The notes below the pieces were generated by a model, which was given only the letters and a program-made list of their open reading frames with translations, did no database searches and was not told the DNA's origin. The translations under genes were made by a program, and so were the position numbers. From Acinetobacter celticus (GTDB lineage Bacteria; Pseudomonadota; Gammaproteobacteria; Pseudomonadales; Moraxellaceae): a stretch of DNA of 64,000 nucleotides. Of this stretch, positions 54,791-64,000 are shown in pieces (positions within the stretch are counted from its first letter, which is position 1; every line of letters starts with the position of its first letter). The DNA is taken from positions 271,650-335,649 of the forward strand of contig NZ_MBDL01000010.1 of the NCBI RefSeq assembly GCF_001707755.1, read 5' to 3'.

Positions 54791-55435
54791 TTAAAATGGC
54801 ACAGGACAGTAAAATTCAACAGCCTGTTCTGTTTGAGGATGATAAAAACTCAAACGCTCTGCATGTAAGCATAATCGTGGCATTAGCGCTTGTTGTTCCT
54901 CATTCGCATATAAAGTATCACCCACAATTGGATGCCCTAAATACTGCATATGTACGCGAAGCTGATGGGAGCGCCCTGTAATAGGGGTCAGCTTAACACG
55001 AGTCACCGCAACACCATTGATTTGAAAATGCTCAATTGCCTGCCAATGTGTAAGCGCAGGCTTATTATGCGTAGAATCTGCAATATGCAAAGGTGGACGT
55101 GATGGATCATAAATCACGGGTACATCCACTGTGCCTTCCCCTTCTAAAGTTCCAGCAACAACAGCTTGATAGGTTTTAGAGGTTTGACGTTCTTGAAATT
55201 GGCGGGAGATACGGTTTTGACCTAATTTTGTTAAACCGAAAACCAAAATACCAGAAGTGTCTCTATCTAAACGGTGAATGAGTAAAGTGTTTGGCTCTTC
55301 TTTCACTAAACGATTGATCAGGCAATCTTGCAAATCTACTGTTTTTCCTGGAACCGTCAGTAAACCCGCAGGTTTATGAATGACCATAAAATCTTCATCA
55401 CAATGAATCAGATGTTCTGCTAGAAAATTACTCAA
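54791..55435 (-). CDS. rluA: RluA-family pseudouridine synthase
   Basis: 214 residues (E. coli RluA 219). Catalytic D lies in LLIHRLDRDTSGILVFG; further motifs are VIHKPAGLLTVPG, KTYQAVVAG, and TPITGRSHQLRVHMQYLGHPIVGDTLYA. It makes pseudouridine in 23S rRNA position 746 and tRNA position 32 in E. coli; specificity is inferred from length. Start is TTG 55435, no ATG being available upstream. Confidence 0.88.
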   Translation of the reverse strand: MSNFLAEHLIHCDEDFMVIHKPAGLLTVPGKTVDLQDCLINRLVKEEPNTLLIHRLDRDTSGILVFGLTKLGQNRISRQFQERQTSKTYQAVVAGTLEGEGTVDVPVIYDPSRPPLHIADSTHNKPALTHWQAIEHFQINGVAVTRVKLTPITGRSHQLRVHMQYLGHPIVGDTLYANEEQQALMPRLCLHAERLSFYHPQTEQAVEFYCPVPF

Positions 55436-56092
55436 TGTTCAATCCAGACCAATCGTAAAAACAAGGGCGCAATGATAAAAAGCTTAGCCAATAAATACAA
55501 TGCGAAAAGCCTGAATTGCACACGTTTTTTCCGATTTAAGATAAATTTTTATTTAATTGGGCTGAATTTAATTTTTAAGGCCTAAAATTTGTCGAAAATC
55601 GCATAAAGCAATCTGCTTTTAGATAAAAATACATTTTCAGTAACAGCAAAACCTGCCCTACAACCATAAGTTACAGATAACTTAAAAATCGTTCGCCTTG
55701 CATCGCACTATCGCCAAAAAACCTACAATTAGAATATCCTGTGCTTTAGTTTTCTTTGTTCGCACTACTTATTAAATGCTACCTAAATGTACAAACAACT
55801 GAGCACTTTGTAGGAAATGAAGAAAATTGAATTTTGGGGAGCATTGGATGCTGTACATAAGCTCTAACTTCGGTGCAAATAAATAGCATTTTAAAACTAA
55901 CGATTTATGCTAATTCAGAATATCTGCATTAGCATAAGCCACATTCAATAAATTGGTTTACAGCAATATCATTTCGTATAACGTCCACTATGTTAAATAT
56001 TTAAAGTTCCTACTTTTCGGATCTAAATGATATTTATATAGAAAAATGCTGACAGTCCACTCAATTGCAATTCACTTCATTTATGAAAATTT
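55436..56092. other. Gene-free stretch of 657 bases
   Basis: AT-rich. A 16-codon frame at 55817 (MKKIEFWGALDAVHKL) and a short palindrome TAAGTTA-CAGA-TAACTTA (55667-55684) are the only items seen. The rluA promoter should be near 55440-55540. Confidence 0.5.
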
Positions 56093-56488
56093 TTACTTCA
56101 ACTTTTTTTGTGCAACAGCTTCTGTCATATCTCGAGCGATAGCAACACTTCCTTGCACATGACCGTCATTATCTTTAACTAAAGAAAAACTCATTTCGAC
56201 ATAGAGTTTTGTATCTACATTTTTATGAACTGCTCGGGTTAAGGTTGGTTTCCCTGATAATTTAAGATTTCCATTTTGGATGGCCACGTTAAAGCCTTGC
56301 CAATGCGCTTTACGTGCACGCTCAGGAATTATTATATCGAGACTTTGTCCAAGTACTTCTGCTTTAGAAAACCCAAACAATCTGCTAGCGGCATCATTCC
56401 AACGTTGAATATTGCCATGATTATCCGCATAAATTACGGCGTCACTCGTTTGCTCTATAATAAATTCAGCAAGTTCATTGTTACTCAT
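56093..56488 (-). CDS. Single PAS-domain protein
   Basis: ATG 56488, seven bases after AAGGAG, gives 131 residues; ATG 56491 is one codon up. The whole protein is one PAS domain: IIEQTSDAVIYADNHGNIQRWNDAASRLFGFSKAEVLGQSLDIIIPERARKAHWQGF and SFSLVKDNDGHVQGSVAIARDMTEAVAQKKL. The N-terminal part looks like the heme- or ligand-binding PAS sensor type. No output domain; it may act on a partner in trans. Confidence 0.88.
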   Translation of the reverse strand: MSNNELAEFIIEQTSDAVIYADNHGNIQRWNDAASRLFGFSKAEVLGQSLDIIIPERARKAHWQGFNVAIQNGNLKLSGKPTLTRAVHKNVDTKLYVEMSFSLVKDNDGHVQGSVAIARDMTEAVAQKKLK

Positions 56489-56965
56489 CATATCACTCCT
56501 TTTAATACACAAACTTTACTGCTTAATGGATGTTGCATAGTCAATCTATTTAGGCAGTGAACAAGACAGAATTCTGTATGATCATCACCCTCAAATAGAG
56601 TTGCCATATAACATTAGTTCACTACGCAATCATTAGATATATTTTAAATACATTTTTATATATAATATTTCCACTAACTAACGTTCCATTCCCTAAGAGG
56701 TTAGTATTTTTTAAACCGAAGTCGGCGCAAAACGACATCAGTTAGTTCATTTAGGTGGGCTAACTATCTTTCCATAGAAAACTTATTTTCAAGTTTGATT
56801 AAAATCAACACAAGATACCTTATGCGAAAAATACAAAGATTTTCATTTAATATCAGAATCTTAATGAAATTCATTTCAAAATAGCTTTTCCATAATTATC
56901 CTTATTCTATTCGCCATTCTATAAAGTATTACTTGAAAATATTCTGCACATTCATGAACCATAGA
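56489..56965. other. Gene-free stretch of 477 bases
   Basis: AT-rich. No frame, repeat or long palindrome recognised. The PAS gene promoter should lie within 56500-56600. Confidence 0.5.
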
Positions 56966-57382
56966 TTAAGCCACCTGTGCTAAAAATAGCTTAATCGCCT
57001 GCTGTGCAATTTCTGCATCCTGAAAAGATTTCACCCCCGAAACACCCAATGCACCCACCAATTGCCCTTCATATAAAATTGGCTCTCCGCCTTCTAACAT
57101 CCCACTGAAGCTATCCATCGTTAGAAAACCCATTTGCCCGCCTTTAATCAAATCTTCAAATAACTTTGATGGACATTGACTCATTGCAGAACATTTGGCT
57201 TTTTCCAAAGATAAATTCGACGTCATTGGTGATGCACCATCCATGCGCTTCATGGCCAATAAACTGCCAGTTTCATCTGTCACTGCAATACTGACATTAA
57301 ATCCATTTTCAATTGTGTAGACATGCGCTTGATTTAATAAAAATTCAGCATCTTCTAATGTTAAATAATGTTTAGTTTTCAT
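56966..57382 (-). CDS. GlcG/HbpS family heme-binding protein
   Basis: ATG 57382 gives 138 residues, the usual family length; the longer frame upstream has no ribosome site. Family pattern: LTLEDAEFLLNQAHVYTIENGFNVSIAVTDETGSLLAMKRMDGA and GGEPILYEGQLVGALGVSGVKSFQDAEIAQQAIKLF. Relatives bind heme or degrade cobalamin-like ligands. It lies downstream of hemL, beyond its terminator. Confidence 0.9.
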   Translation of the reverse strand: MKTKHYLTLEDAEFLLNQAHVYTIENGFNVSIAVTDETGSLLAMKRMDGASPMTSNLSLEKAKCSAMSQCPSKLFEDLIKGGQMGFLTMDSFSGMLEGGEPILYEGQLVGALGVSGVKSFQDAEIAQQAIKLFLAQVA

Positions 57383-57419
57383 AGGCTCATTCTCTGTATA
57401 TTCATTTGCACATTCATAT

Positions 57420-57450
57420 AAAAAAGCCCGCAATATTCTGCGGGCTTTTA
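57420..57450 (-). terminator. Terminator of hemL
   Basis: Minus strand AAAGCCCGCA, loop, TGCGGGCTTT and T run. Confidence 0.92.
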
Positions 57451-57469
57451 GTGTACTGGATTTCAGTGC

Positions 57470-58774
57470 TTATGCATTTTTCATTTCAGCAAACGTTTCT
57501 TTTGCCATTTGAATGGTAAATGCAATGTCTTCGTCGCTGTGCGCGCTAGAGAAGAAGCCCGCTTCAAATGCAGATGGCGCCAAGTTCACACCACGTTTTA
57601 ACATCCCATGAAAAAACTTACGGAATGCATCAACATCACATTTTAGAATTGCATCAAAACTGGTAATTTCTTTTTGGTCGGTAAAATAAAGCCCAAACAT
57701 GCCACCCACTTGTTGCGTGAATAAAGGAATACCGGCTTCATCTGCTGCCACTTGTAAACCAGCCAATAACCCAGCTAATTTTTCAGTCAAAGTTTCATAA
57801 AAACCCGGCTGACGTAGGTGTTTGAACATTTCAATGCCCGCGCGCATGGCCAATGGATTACCTGACAATGTCCCTGCTTGATAAACCTTACCCAGTGGCG
57901 CAATACATTCCATGACTTCGCGTTTACCGCCAAAGGCACCAACAGGTAAACCTGCACCAATAATTTTACCCAAAGTGGTCAAATCTGGTTTCACGCCATA
58001 ATGTGCTTGCGCACCGCCCAAACCAACACGAAAACCTGTCATTACTTCATCAATAATAAACACTGAGCCATGTTCATCACAGACATCACGAATGGCTTGT
58101 AAGAAACCATCAATTGGTTTTACCAAGTTCATGTTGCCAGCAACAGGTTCGACAATGACACCTGCAATTTCTGCACCAAATTTTGCAAAGCATTCTTTTA
58201 ACATTGCAATATCATTATATGGCAGAGTTAACGTGTGCTTTGCAAAATCGGCTGGAACACCCGCAGATGTTGCTTCGCCTTCACCACTGGTTAATAAACC
58301 AGAGCCTGCTTTCACCAAAAGTGAGTCTGAATGACCATGGTAACAGCCTTCAAATTTCACAATTTTGTCGCGTCCCGTATAACCACGTGCTAAACGAATG
58401 GCCGTCATAGTCGCTTCAGTACCCGAGTTAGTCATACGTACCAACTCAATAGACGGCATAATTTCACAAATAATATCTGCCAAAGTCGTTTCATGTACCG
58501 TTGGCGCACCAAAACTCAAACCATCTACCGCAGCTTCTTGCACTGCTTTAATAATATCTGGTTGTGCATGGCCTAAAATCATTGGCCCCCACGAACCGAC
58601 ATAGTCAACATAGCGTTTGCCGTCTACATCATACAAATATGCACCCTGAGCTTTTTCAATAAATACAGGTGTACCGCCCACACCATTGAACGCACGTACA
58701 GGTGAGTTCACACCACCAGGAATATGTTTACTGGCTTGTTTAAACAATTGTTCTTGCTTTGGAGATAAGCTCAT
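57470..58774 (-). CDS. hemL: Glutamate-1-semialdehyde 2,1-aminomutase
   Basis: 434 residues (E. coli 426). The PLP lysine lies in [18 protein letters not shown] and the family motifs are [49 protein letters not shown] and [12 protein letters not shown]. It makes 5-aminolevulinate in the C5 heme pathway. Followed by a terminator; thiE lies upstream, 38 bases away, in the same direction. Confidence 0.98.
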   Translation of the reverse strand: MSLSPKQEQLFKQASKHIPGGVNSPVRAFNGVGGTPVFIEKAQGAYLYDVDGKRYVDYVGSWGPMILGHAQPDIIKAVQEAAVDGLSFGAPTVHETTLADIICEIMPSIELVRMTNSGTEATMTAIRLARGYTGRDKIVKFEGCYHGHSDSLLVKAGSGLLTSGEGEATSAGVPADFAKHTLTLPYNDIAMLKECFAKFGAEIAGVIVEPVAGNMNLVKPIDGFLQAIRDVCDEHGSVFIIDEVMTGFRVGLGGAQAHYGVKPDLTTLGKIIGAGLPVGAFGGKREVMECIAPLGKVYQAGTLSGNPLAMRAGIEMFKHLRQPGFYETLTEKLAGLLAGLQVAADEAGIPLFTQQVGGMFGLYFTDQKEITSFDAILKCDVDAFRKFFHGMLKRGVNLAPSAFEAGFFSSAHSDEDIAFTIQMAKETFAEMKNA

Positions 58775-58812
58775 GAAATGTCTCTACTAAAAATAAAATA
58801 GCATTCAAAACG

Positions 58813-59433
58813 TTATGCTTTTGATGCAAATAAATCAGACCACTCTTCGATTCGTGCAGGAACTGCAGACATAGATCGACCCAATATATCACTAATAATG
58901 GCACAAAGGTCTGCACCCGCCTCAATCACAACGCCAGAGTTTTCAACAGTTAAGCCACCAATTGCGCAAATCGGCACGTTAAATTTTGCTTTGGCTTGTT
59001 TTAACGTTTCCAAACCAATATTGCCTGCTTCAGGCTTTGTTCCCGTTGCATAAATTGCACCAAAGGCCACATAAGTTGCACCTTCCGCAATGGCTTTTTC
59101 AGCGAGTTCAATCGAATTATTACAACTACAGCCAATCACTACATTTTTAGGTAAACGTGAAACGGCTTCCGCAATCGAGCCATCGCTTTGACCCAAATGT
59201 ACGCCAACCCCATATTTCACAGCAGCTTCAAGATCATCATTAATCACAAAAGGTATTTTGTATTGCGCACACAAATGCTTCATGTATTCAATTTCATAAG
59301 CCTGATCTTCTTGAGCAACTTTTTTACGACGATACTGCAACATGGCAACTTCATAAGTTGCCATGGCTCCTTCCAATTTCGCTAGAAGCAATTCAATAGG
59401 ATCATCATTGGTAATTAGATATAAACCGCGCAT
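58813..59433 (-). CDS. thiE: Thiamine phosphate synthase
   Basis: 206 residues. Motifs: LYLITNDDP, LQYRRKK, FVINDDLEAAVKYGVGVHLGQSDGSIAEAV, GCSCNNSIELAEKAIAEGATYVAFGAIYATGTKPEA and ICAIGGLTVENSG. It joins HMP-PP and THZ-P to thiamine phosphate. Upstream gene of the thiE-hemL pair. No TPP riboswitch is visible ahead of it. Confidence 0.95.
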   Translation of the reverse strand: MRGLYLITNDDPIELLLAKLEGAMATYEVAMLQYRRKKVAQEDQAYEIEYMKHLCAQYKIPFVINDDLEAAVKYGVGVHLGQSDGSIAEAVSRLPKNVVIGCSCNNSIELAEKAIAEGATYVAFGAIYATGTKPEAGNIGLETLKQAKAKFNVPICAIGGLTVENSGVVIEAGADLCAIISDILGRSMSAVPARIEEWSDLFASKA

Positions 59434-59666
59434 AGAACATTCACACTTTTAAACTTCTCTCTATTATAAGCGGAACTTGAATAGTATTAAGTATTTAAAA
59501 TGAAATAGAACGCGATTAAATACAATATGTCCTCTCTATGGAATAATTCAAATGGTTCACTAATGGGCTAAAAATACCAAGTTCTAGGGATATCAGTACA
59601 CGACTTAATCCGTAGAATAACTGCCATAACGATAAGGACTTAAGAACAATAAAATTAGTGCAAGAT

Positions 59667-59727
59667 TAGGTCTTTTGATGATTTATATTAAAACGCATGG
59701 GATGCGTATACATGATCAAAAGGCCTA
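59667..59727. repeat. Nested inverted-repeat element
   Basis: Outer arms TAGGTCTTTTGAT (59667-59679) and ATCAAAAGGCCTA (59715-59727) pair over 13 bases with one G-T or A-C pair. Inside, ACGCAT-GGG-ATGCGT (59693-59707) is a perfect hairpin. No gene overlaps it. It may be the fold of a small RNA, a terminator-like end or a protein-binding site. Confidence 0.6.
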
Positions 59728-59778
59728 TTCTATTTTTTGACTAATCGCATCTACATCTACTCAATTTATTTTTGACAT

Positions 59779-59810
59779 AAAAAAAGCCTAGAGAAGGTCA
59801 CTCTAGGCTT
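59779..59810 (-). terminator. Terminator 180 bases past the DUF962 gene
   Basis: Minus strand AAGCCTAGAG, TGACCTT, CTCTAGGCTT and seven T. Confidence 0.85.
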
Positions 59811-59993
59811 GGAAAACTTTAAAATAGATTATCTTGGAAGTACGTTAATCATTAATAGAACAATTAATTTAATAATGCAACATTTATAGATAACTTCCTT
59901 CGATCAAGTAAGTTTGCCATATAACAATACCATTCACAGCCAAATTATCGTTTTAACCACAAAAATAGAACCGATATGTGCAATAAGCCTAAA

Positions 59994-60389
59994 TCAACTT
60001 TCAATTTTATCTTGATCACGGTCAATTAAGCTCAAGTTTCCACGCAGAACATCACTTAACATACGCCAATCGGAAATAAAACTATATAAGGGTTGTTTAA
60101 AACTAGCAGGTTTATTTTTTTCAAAAACAAAGTGCCCTATCCATGCACAGGCATAGCCAGAAACCAATCCATAAGCCACATATTTTGCTTGTCTTTTACG
60201 AATGGCCTGAGCAAAAAAACATAGACCAATTGAGCTTCCAACCACATGTAAACGACGGCTCACAATATTTCGATGTTCTGTTAAATAAAAACGATAAAAT
60301 TCTGAATAGTCCTGAATGGGCATCTTAAATTGTGGTTCGGCGTCATGATTAAATGGAACGGGAACGTGTGCATTCATAGCGGGCATCAT
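59994..60389 (-). CDS. DUF962 (Mpo1-like) membrane protein
   Basis: ATG 60389 gives 131 residues; 60386 and 60377 are also possible and a TTG at 60404 would be too. The family pattern is FYRFYLTEHRNIVSRRLHVVGSSIGLCFF and AYACAWIGHFVFEKNKPASFKQPLYSFISDWRML. The H residues (H-R-N, R-L-H-V-V-G, G-H-F-V-F-E) should bind iron, as in the yeast 2-hydroxy fatty acid dioxygenase Mpo1. Two membrane segments are likely. Role in lipids is inferred. Confidence 0.88.
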   Translation of the reverse strand: MMPAMNAHVPVPFNHDAEPQFKMPIQDYSEFYRFYLTEHRNIVSRRLHVVGSSIGLCFFAQAIRKRQAKYVAYGLVSGYACAWIGHFVFEKNKPASFKQPLYSFISDWRMLSDVLRGNLSLIDRDQDKIES

Positions 60390-60694
60390 CCTGATATTTT
60401 TCAATCACCATAGCGCAAATTTCAAACGATGAAAAGCCAGTCAGTTGCTGTTTTAGCATAGGTGACACCTCTTACTTAAAGATGGGAACAAAATTTTATT
60501 CTGTGTTTTTGTTAATCTCTATACAAATAGATGCTTTAAATTTACGTCAAGTCTTACATGGGACGAGTTTTTCGCTACACTTAGACCTTAAAAATTACAC
60601 GAACTTTTTTTGTACCTGACACTTTTAAGCAAGATGCATCATCAATGCTGTGTCATTTTAAGACTGAAAAATACGTTCAAATTAGGATACACAA
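60390..60694. other. Divergent gap between DUF962 and CYTH genes
   Basis: 305 bases with no gene; promoters of the two divergent units are expected, e.g. TTGACG-like elements near 60548 were not resolved. Nothing else seen. Confidence 0.4.
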
Positions 60695-62155
60695 ATGGTT
60701 GAAGTTGAATTGAAATTTCAAATTCCCGAAGCACGTCGTACTGCGTTGCTTAAGGCGATTGATCCCAAAAAATCACAGCAGCTTCAACTCAAAGCTAAAT
60801 ATTACGACACCGCCGACCGCTTAATGGCACAAAAACACACTGCCTTGCGTCAACGTTTAGAAGGTACGCGCTGGATTCAAACGTTAAAAGCCGCAGGTAA
60901 AAGTCATATTGAGCGCTTTGAACATAATTTAGATTTAGGTGAGTTGGAAAATGCGCCAGAACTCAATTTAGAGCTTTATACACAACATCCTGAAGCACAA
61001 ACTATTCTGCAAAATACACTTGGCAATGAACAAAACCAACTGAGCTTACAATTTGAAACGGATATTACTCGCACATTGCGTGTTTTCAATTATCAAGATG
61101 CTGAAATAGAAGTCAGTTTGGATATTGGGTGTATTCGTACCACACAAGCCGAACAGGAAGTCCATGAAGTTGAATTTGAACTTAAAAGTGGTTCTATTCA
61201 AGCCCTACTGGCTTTTAGTTCTGAATGGGTTAAAAAATATCAACTGTGGATTGATGTGCGCAGTAAAGCAGAGTTAGGCAACTTACTGGTACTCCAGCAA
61301 CCTGCTAGCCCTGCCACCAAAGCCAAAGAATTTCAACTCAGTAAAAAAGAAGCAGCCAACATAAACCTGCGCATGTTAGTGGCGCAACAACTGCAACATT
61401 TACTGCCTAATATTGCCACGATGTGCGCACAAACGGCATCACAAGAACATATTGATGAAGCTCAGCAAGCTTTACAACATTTGCAATTGACGCTGTCATT
61501 ATTTAAAGATTGGAACGCTGATATTTCTGACAAATGGGGCTATCAACTTGAAGCCTTTGAACAACAGTTCCGTCAGCTTCAACACTTTGAACATATGCAA
61601 AGTACCTTGGGCTCCTTTTTACAAAACCGTACCACCTCGGAAAACTTAGCCAAAGATATTTTATTTACCAAAGAAAAACTGCATAACTTAGTCAAATCGA
61701 CATTAAATGTGCATCATTATTTAGAATTGCTGATGTTTAGCCTAAATGATCATGATCAACCACAAACACACGATTTAAAATGGTTTGCGCAAAATACTTT
61801 GCAAAATCAATATAAAGCTTTGCAAGACAACTTAAACAATGCCGATATTGCAAATTTTGAAAGTTTAGATACTTTAGCTTCTAGAATTTATGAGCTGAAA
61901 TTTAGCTTCCCGATTTTAACCTCTATTTATGATGTAAAAAATTTGCAGAAATACAGTAAAGCATTAAATGATGCACAACTGGCGGCCAAGGAATATCAAA
62001 TTTTATCATCTTCTGCTGTATACATTCAGCAAACTGAATTAGAAGCCAGTGACTGGTTTGTTTTGGGCTGGTTGACTGCTAAACAAGAAGTTTATGCACA
62101 AAAACTACTGGAAGCGACTGAGCAATTTTTAGTTAGCCGCAAGTTTATAAAGTAA
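60695..62155 (+). CDS. CYTH-CHAD protein with degenerate CHAD half
   Basis: 486 residues. The N-terminal CYTH/triphosphate tunnel domain (1-200) has E3-x-E5-x-K7 (VEVELKF), YYDTADRLMAQKHTALRQR and VEFELKSG. The C-terminal half (about 225-480) aligns with the CHAD part of the next gene, but the motif that there reads HIHQARVAIRRLRSALKTF here reads HIDEAQQALQHLQLTLSLF: the histidine and arginines that hold phosphate are lost. The tunnel enzyme is likely active on triphosphates; polyphosphate binding by CHAD is doubtful. A terminator separates it from the next gene. Confidence 0.88.
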   Translation: MVEVELKFQIPEARRTALLKAIDPKKSQQLQLKAKYYDTADRLMAQKHTALRQRLEGTRWIQTLKAAGKSHIERFEHNLDLGELENAPELNLELYTQHPEAQTILQNTLGNEQNQLSLQFETDITRTLRVFNYQDAEIEVSLDIGCIRTTQAEQEVHEVEFELKSGSIQALLAFSSEWVKKYQLWIDVRSKAELGNLLVLQQPASPATKAKEFQLSKKEAANINLRMLVAQQLQHLLPNIATMCAQTASQEHIDEAQQALQHLQLTLSLFKDWNADISDKWGYQLEAFEQQFRQLQHFEHMQSTLGSFLQNRTTSENLAKDILFTKEKLHNLVKSTLNVHHYLELLMFSLNDHDQPQTHDLKWFAQNTLQNQYKALQDNLNNADIANFESLDTLASRIYELKFSFPILTSIYDVKNLQKYSKALNDAQLAAKEYQILSSSAVYIQQTELEASDWFVLGWLTAKQEVYAQKLLEATEQFLVSRKFIK

Positions 62156-62161
62156 AATACG

Positions 62162-62187
62162 AAGCAGGCGGATATATTCGCCTGCTT
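62162..62187 (+). terminator. Terminator of the first CYTH gene
   Basis: AAGCAGGCG, loop, CGCCTGCTT; short T run. Confidence 0.8.
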
Positions 62188-62276
62188 TCATTATTTTGTT
62201 TGTTTTTTAGGCATTCTATTTTATAGTCAAATCTACATCTTGTATGAGAGGCCTTGTGACCGACAAGGTTTTATCT

Positions 62277-63743
62277 ATGTCAGAAATTGAGCTTAAATTT
62301 CAAATTCCAGCTTCAAAACTCAAAGCTTTACGTCTCGCTTTGGGTCGTAAACAGCCTACAATCATATCACTTCATGCCAAATATTTTGATACAGCAGATC
62401 ATTGTTTACAACAACATCACATCACCCTTCGGCAACGTTTCGAAAATGATATTTGGATACAAACCCTAAAAGTACCGAAGAACACGATTGAACGACTAGA
62501 ACTAGAAACAAAGTTAGGAACACAAGAACCCACAACAATCGATCTGCAACGTAGTCTTCAACATCAAAAATTCCAAAAAAAATTGGCTCCCCTTCTGCAA
62601 TGCTTGAAAGACCCGTTACAGATACAATTTGAAACTCAAATTAAAAGACAGCTCTATGTACAAAAACTAGAAGACAGTGAAATTGAAGTGGCTTTTGATC
62701 AAGGAAAAGTCATGGCGAATCAACAGAGCCTTTCAATCAATGAAATTGAGTTTGAACTTAAGCAAGGCAATATTCATGATTTACTCGCGAGTATTCAACC
62801 TTGGATTGAAAAATATCAAATTTGGCTGGATAGCAACAGTAAAGCCACAAAAGGACAAATGCTACAACAATCCCTTGAAACAGTGCCTGCTCAATATCAA
62901 ACTAAATTAAGGCTCAATTCCAATGTCAGCGTTGCTCAAGCCTTACCTAAAATTGTTTCCAATTGCCTAGATCACTTACTTCCAAATGTCAGTGCAATTG
63001 CCAATCAGCAATCGAATGCGCTTCATATACATCAGGCTCGTGTCGCAATCCGGCGCCTGCGTAGTGCCCTTAAAACTTTTGAATCCTTATTTGATTGTGA
63101 AACTCAGGTTTGGCAAATACAGCTTGCTGAACTCTTTAAACATTTAGGAGGCGCTCGTGACCGTGATGCCTTAACTGAAAGTCTAATTCCACAATTAATA
63201 CAGGCAGGATCACCCATTACTGCATTACCTATGAACCAAACTCAGATCAATCAAGAGATAAGTAAAATTTTTCGTGCACCAGAAACCACAAAATTATGGT
63301 TGAAGTTAATCGAGTTTTCACATTTAGCCCAAACAAACAAGAAAAAACTAAAAAGCCAAATGGATAAAAAAATCAATAAAATGCATCTAAAAATTTGTCG
63401 CTCTAAAGACTTATTTGAACAAATGCCTGCTGAAGAAAAACATCAACTCCGTAAACGTGTAAAACGCTTACGCTACAGTATTGAATTTATTGCGACCTTG
63501 TACCCTAAAAAAGTAGTGAAACAATATTTAAAGGCACTTAAACCATTACAAGATAGTTTAGGTCGTTTTAATGATCTGAGTGTTGCTGATACATTATTTA
63601 AAAATGACTTAAAGCAACATCCTGAAACATGGTTTGTGGTGGGTTGGATTGCTGCTGAACAAGCATATATTGAACAAAAAATTCAACAGGACTTAGCTGT
63701 ATTTAGTCAAGTTCCATACTTCTGGGCTTGCTATACAACCTAG
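62277..63743 (+). CDS. CYTH-CHAD protein
   Basis: ATG 62277 gives 488 residues and aligns at MSEIELKF with the preceding gene; an ATG at 62244 would add 11 residues. The CYTH domain (1-200) has E3-x-E5-x-K7, YFDTADHCLQQHHITLRQRF and IEFELKQG. The CHAD domain keeps HIHQARVAIRRLRSALKTF and HQLRKRVKRLRYSIEFI. CHAD binds polyphosphate granules in other bacteria, and the tunnel enzyme acts on tri- or polyphosphate. It is a tandem paralogue of the preceding gene. Confidence 0.92.
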   Translation: MSEIELKFQIPASKLKALRLALGRKQPTIISLHAKYFDTADHCLQQHHITLRQRFENDIWIQTLKVPKNTIERLELETKLGTQEPTTIDLQRSLQHQKFQKKLAPLLQCLKDPLQIQFETQIKRQLYVQKLEDSEIEVAFDQGKVMANQQSLSINEIEFELKQGNIHDLLASIQPWIEKYQIWLDSNSKATKGQMLQQSLETVPAQYQTKLRLNSNVSVAQALPKIVSNCLDHLLPNVSAIANQQSNALHIHQARVAIRRLRSALKTFESLFDCETQVWQIQLAELFKHLGGARDRDALTESLIPQLIQAGSPITALPMNQTQINQEISKIFRAPETTKLWLKLIEFSHLAQTNKKKLKSQMDKKINKMHLKICRSKDLFEQMPAEEKHQLRKRVKRLRYSIEFIATLYPKKVVKQYLKALKPLQDSLGRFNDLSVADTLFKNDLKQHPETWFVVGWIAAEQAYIEQKIQQDLAVFSQVPYFWACYTT

Positions 63744-63807
63744 CTCTATTTGGGTTGAATCCCCGTGATCAAAACCCATAACTCCACGTAGTCATGGGCA
63801 GTTTTCA

Positions 63808-64000
63808 CTATCTATATTTTCCAAAAACTTTCCATGTTTTATTGTCTGCTAAAGGGTCATTGTAACTATCATTGCGTTGCTTTCGTGGTTTATCTCGTGC
63901 ATCGACCAACTGAAATTCAGGCTCTACACTTAATACAATACCATTCACATAAAAACGCGTGCGCGTATATTCACTTTGCCCATACTGAAAAACGTAGGTA
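63808..64000 (-). CDS. Unknown protein, C-terminal part only
   Basis: A leftward frame enters from beyond the window and ends with TAG at 63808-63810. The visible end is TYVFQYGQSEYTRTRFYVNGIVLSVEPEFQLVDARDKPRKQRNDSYNDPLADNKTWKVFGKYR (63 residues, no stop). It is rich in aromatic and charged residues; the pattern FYVNGIVLSV...PEF is like outer-membrane assembly lipoproteins of the BamE/SmpA type, but I do not name it. It faces the CYTH gene convergently. Confidence 0.7.
   Translation of the reverse strand, partial: TYVFQYGQSEYTRTRFYVNGIVLSVEPEFQLVDARDKPRKQRNDSYNDPLADNKTWKVFGKYR

Larger units (their letters stand above)
59434..59993. other. 560-base gap with nested hairpin
   Basis: The stretch holds no frame. 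It contains a symmetric element at 59667-59727 (listed separately) and a strong minus-strand terminator at 59779-59810. Confidence 0.55.

Noticed and set aside
55817..55867. 16-codon frame MKKIEFWGALDAVHKL
   Set aside because: A partial ribosome site is present, but length and isolation give no support as a gene.
59434..59560. TPP riboswitch before thiE
   Set aside because: The conserved CTGAGA and related cores are absent on the coding strand.
1..64000. CRISPR array or insertion sequence
   Set aside because: No regularly spaced repeats of 25-40 bases were seen, and no transposase frame is present.

Overview
The window is a chromosomal segment of a gamma-proteobacterium of the Acinetobacter type (Moraxellaceae). 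The AT-rich composition, the kdsD-kdsC-lptC-lptA-lptB order, a pga locus, a desT/desB/desC set, fdxA, hemL-thiE and tandem CYTH-CHAD genes all fit this. The genus call is inferred from gene content and protein resemblance; no search was run.

Positions 1 to about 13.4 kb are the right part of a lambda-like prophage whose left end lies outside the window. Read from the right: integrase and excisionase (rightward), a small early operon, a membrane-anchored DUF4041/GIY-YIG nuclease, a CI repressor, then a long leftward operon: Cro, CII-like, a replication initiator with origin iterons inside its gene, a zinc-ribbon protein, a RuvC-like resolvase, a Mor-like regulator, holin, endolysin, Rz with nested Rz1, small and large terminase, an AT-rich membrane protein, and the start of the head genes. 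This is the lambda order (Q-S-R-Rz-cos-Nu1-A). CI operators of the form GTAA-N6-TTAC lie between cI and cro, and another lies at a promoter 2.6 kb away in front of the rightward operon.

From 13.5 to 24 kb are mostly housekeeping genes: ferredoxin, M15 peptidase lipoprotein, O-methyltransferase, universal stress protein, acyltransferase, an IMPACT-family protein, the Kdo/LPS transport operon, tRNA-Gly and cysS. From 24 to 40 kb small transporters, an enlarged OmpW-type porin, YceI, tktA, metK, a VIT1-like and a YeeE/YedE-like transporter, nitronate monooxygenase and dusB are interspersed with decayed gene fragments (ModC-like, OsmC-like, a SUKH-type gene with two stops).

From 40.7 to 64 kb come pgaB-pgaC-pgaD without a neighbouring pgaA, a DUF1615 lipoprotein, the desaturase DesC with its reductase DesB and divergent TetR regulator DesT, an orphan PAAR protein next to a small gene with a paralogue 28 kb away, rapA, an RluA-type pseudouridine synthase, a lone PAS domain, a GlcG/HbpS protein, hemL-thiE, a DUF962 membrane protein, and two CYTH-CHAD genes in tandem, the first with a degraded CHAD half. 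The window ends inside one more leftward gene. The most promising accessory material is the prophage cargo: the nuclease and the 4-TM membrane protein.
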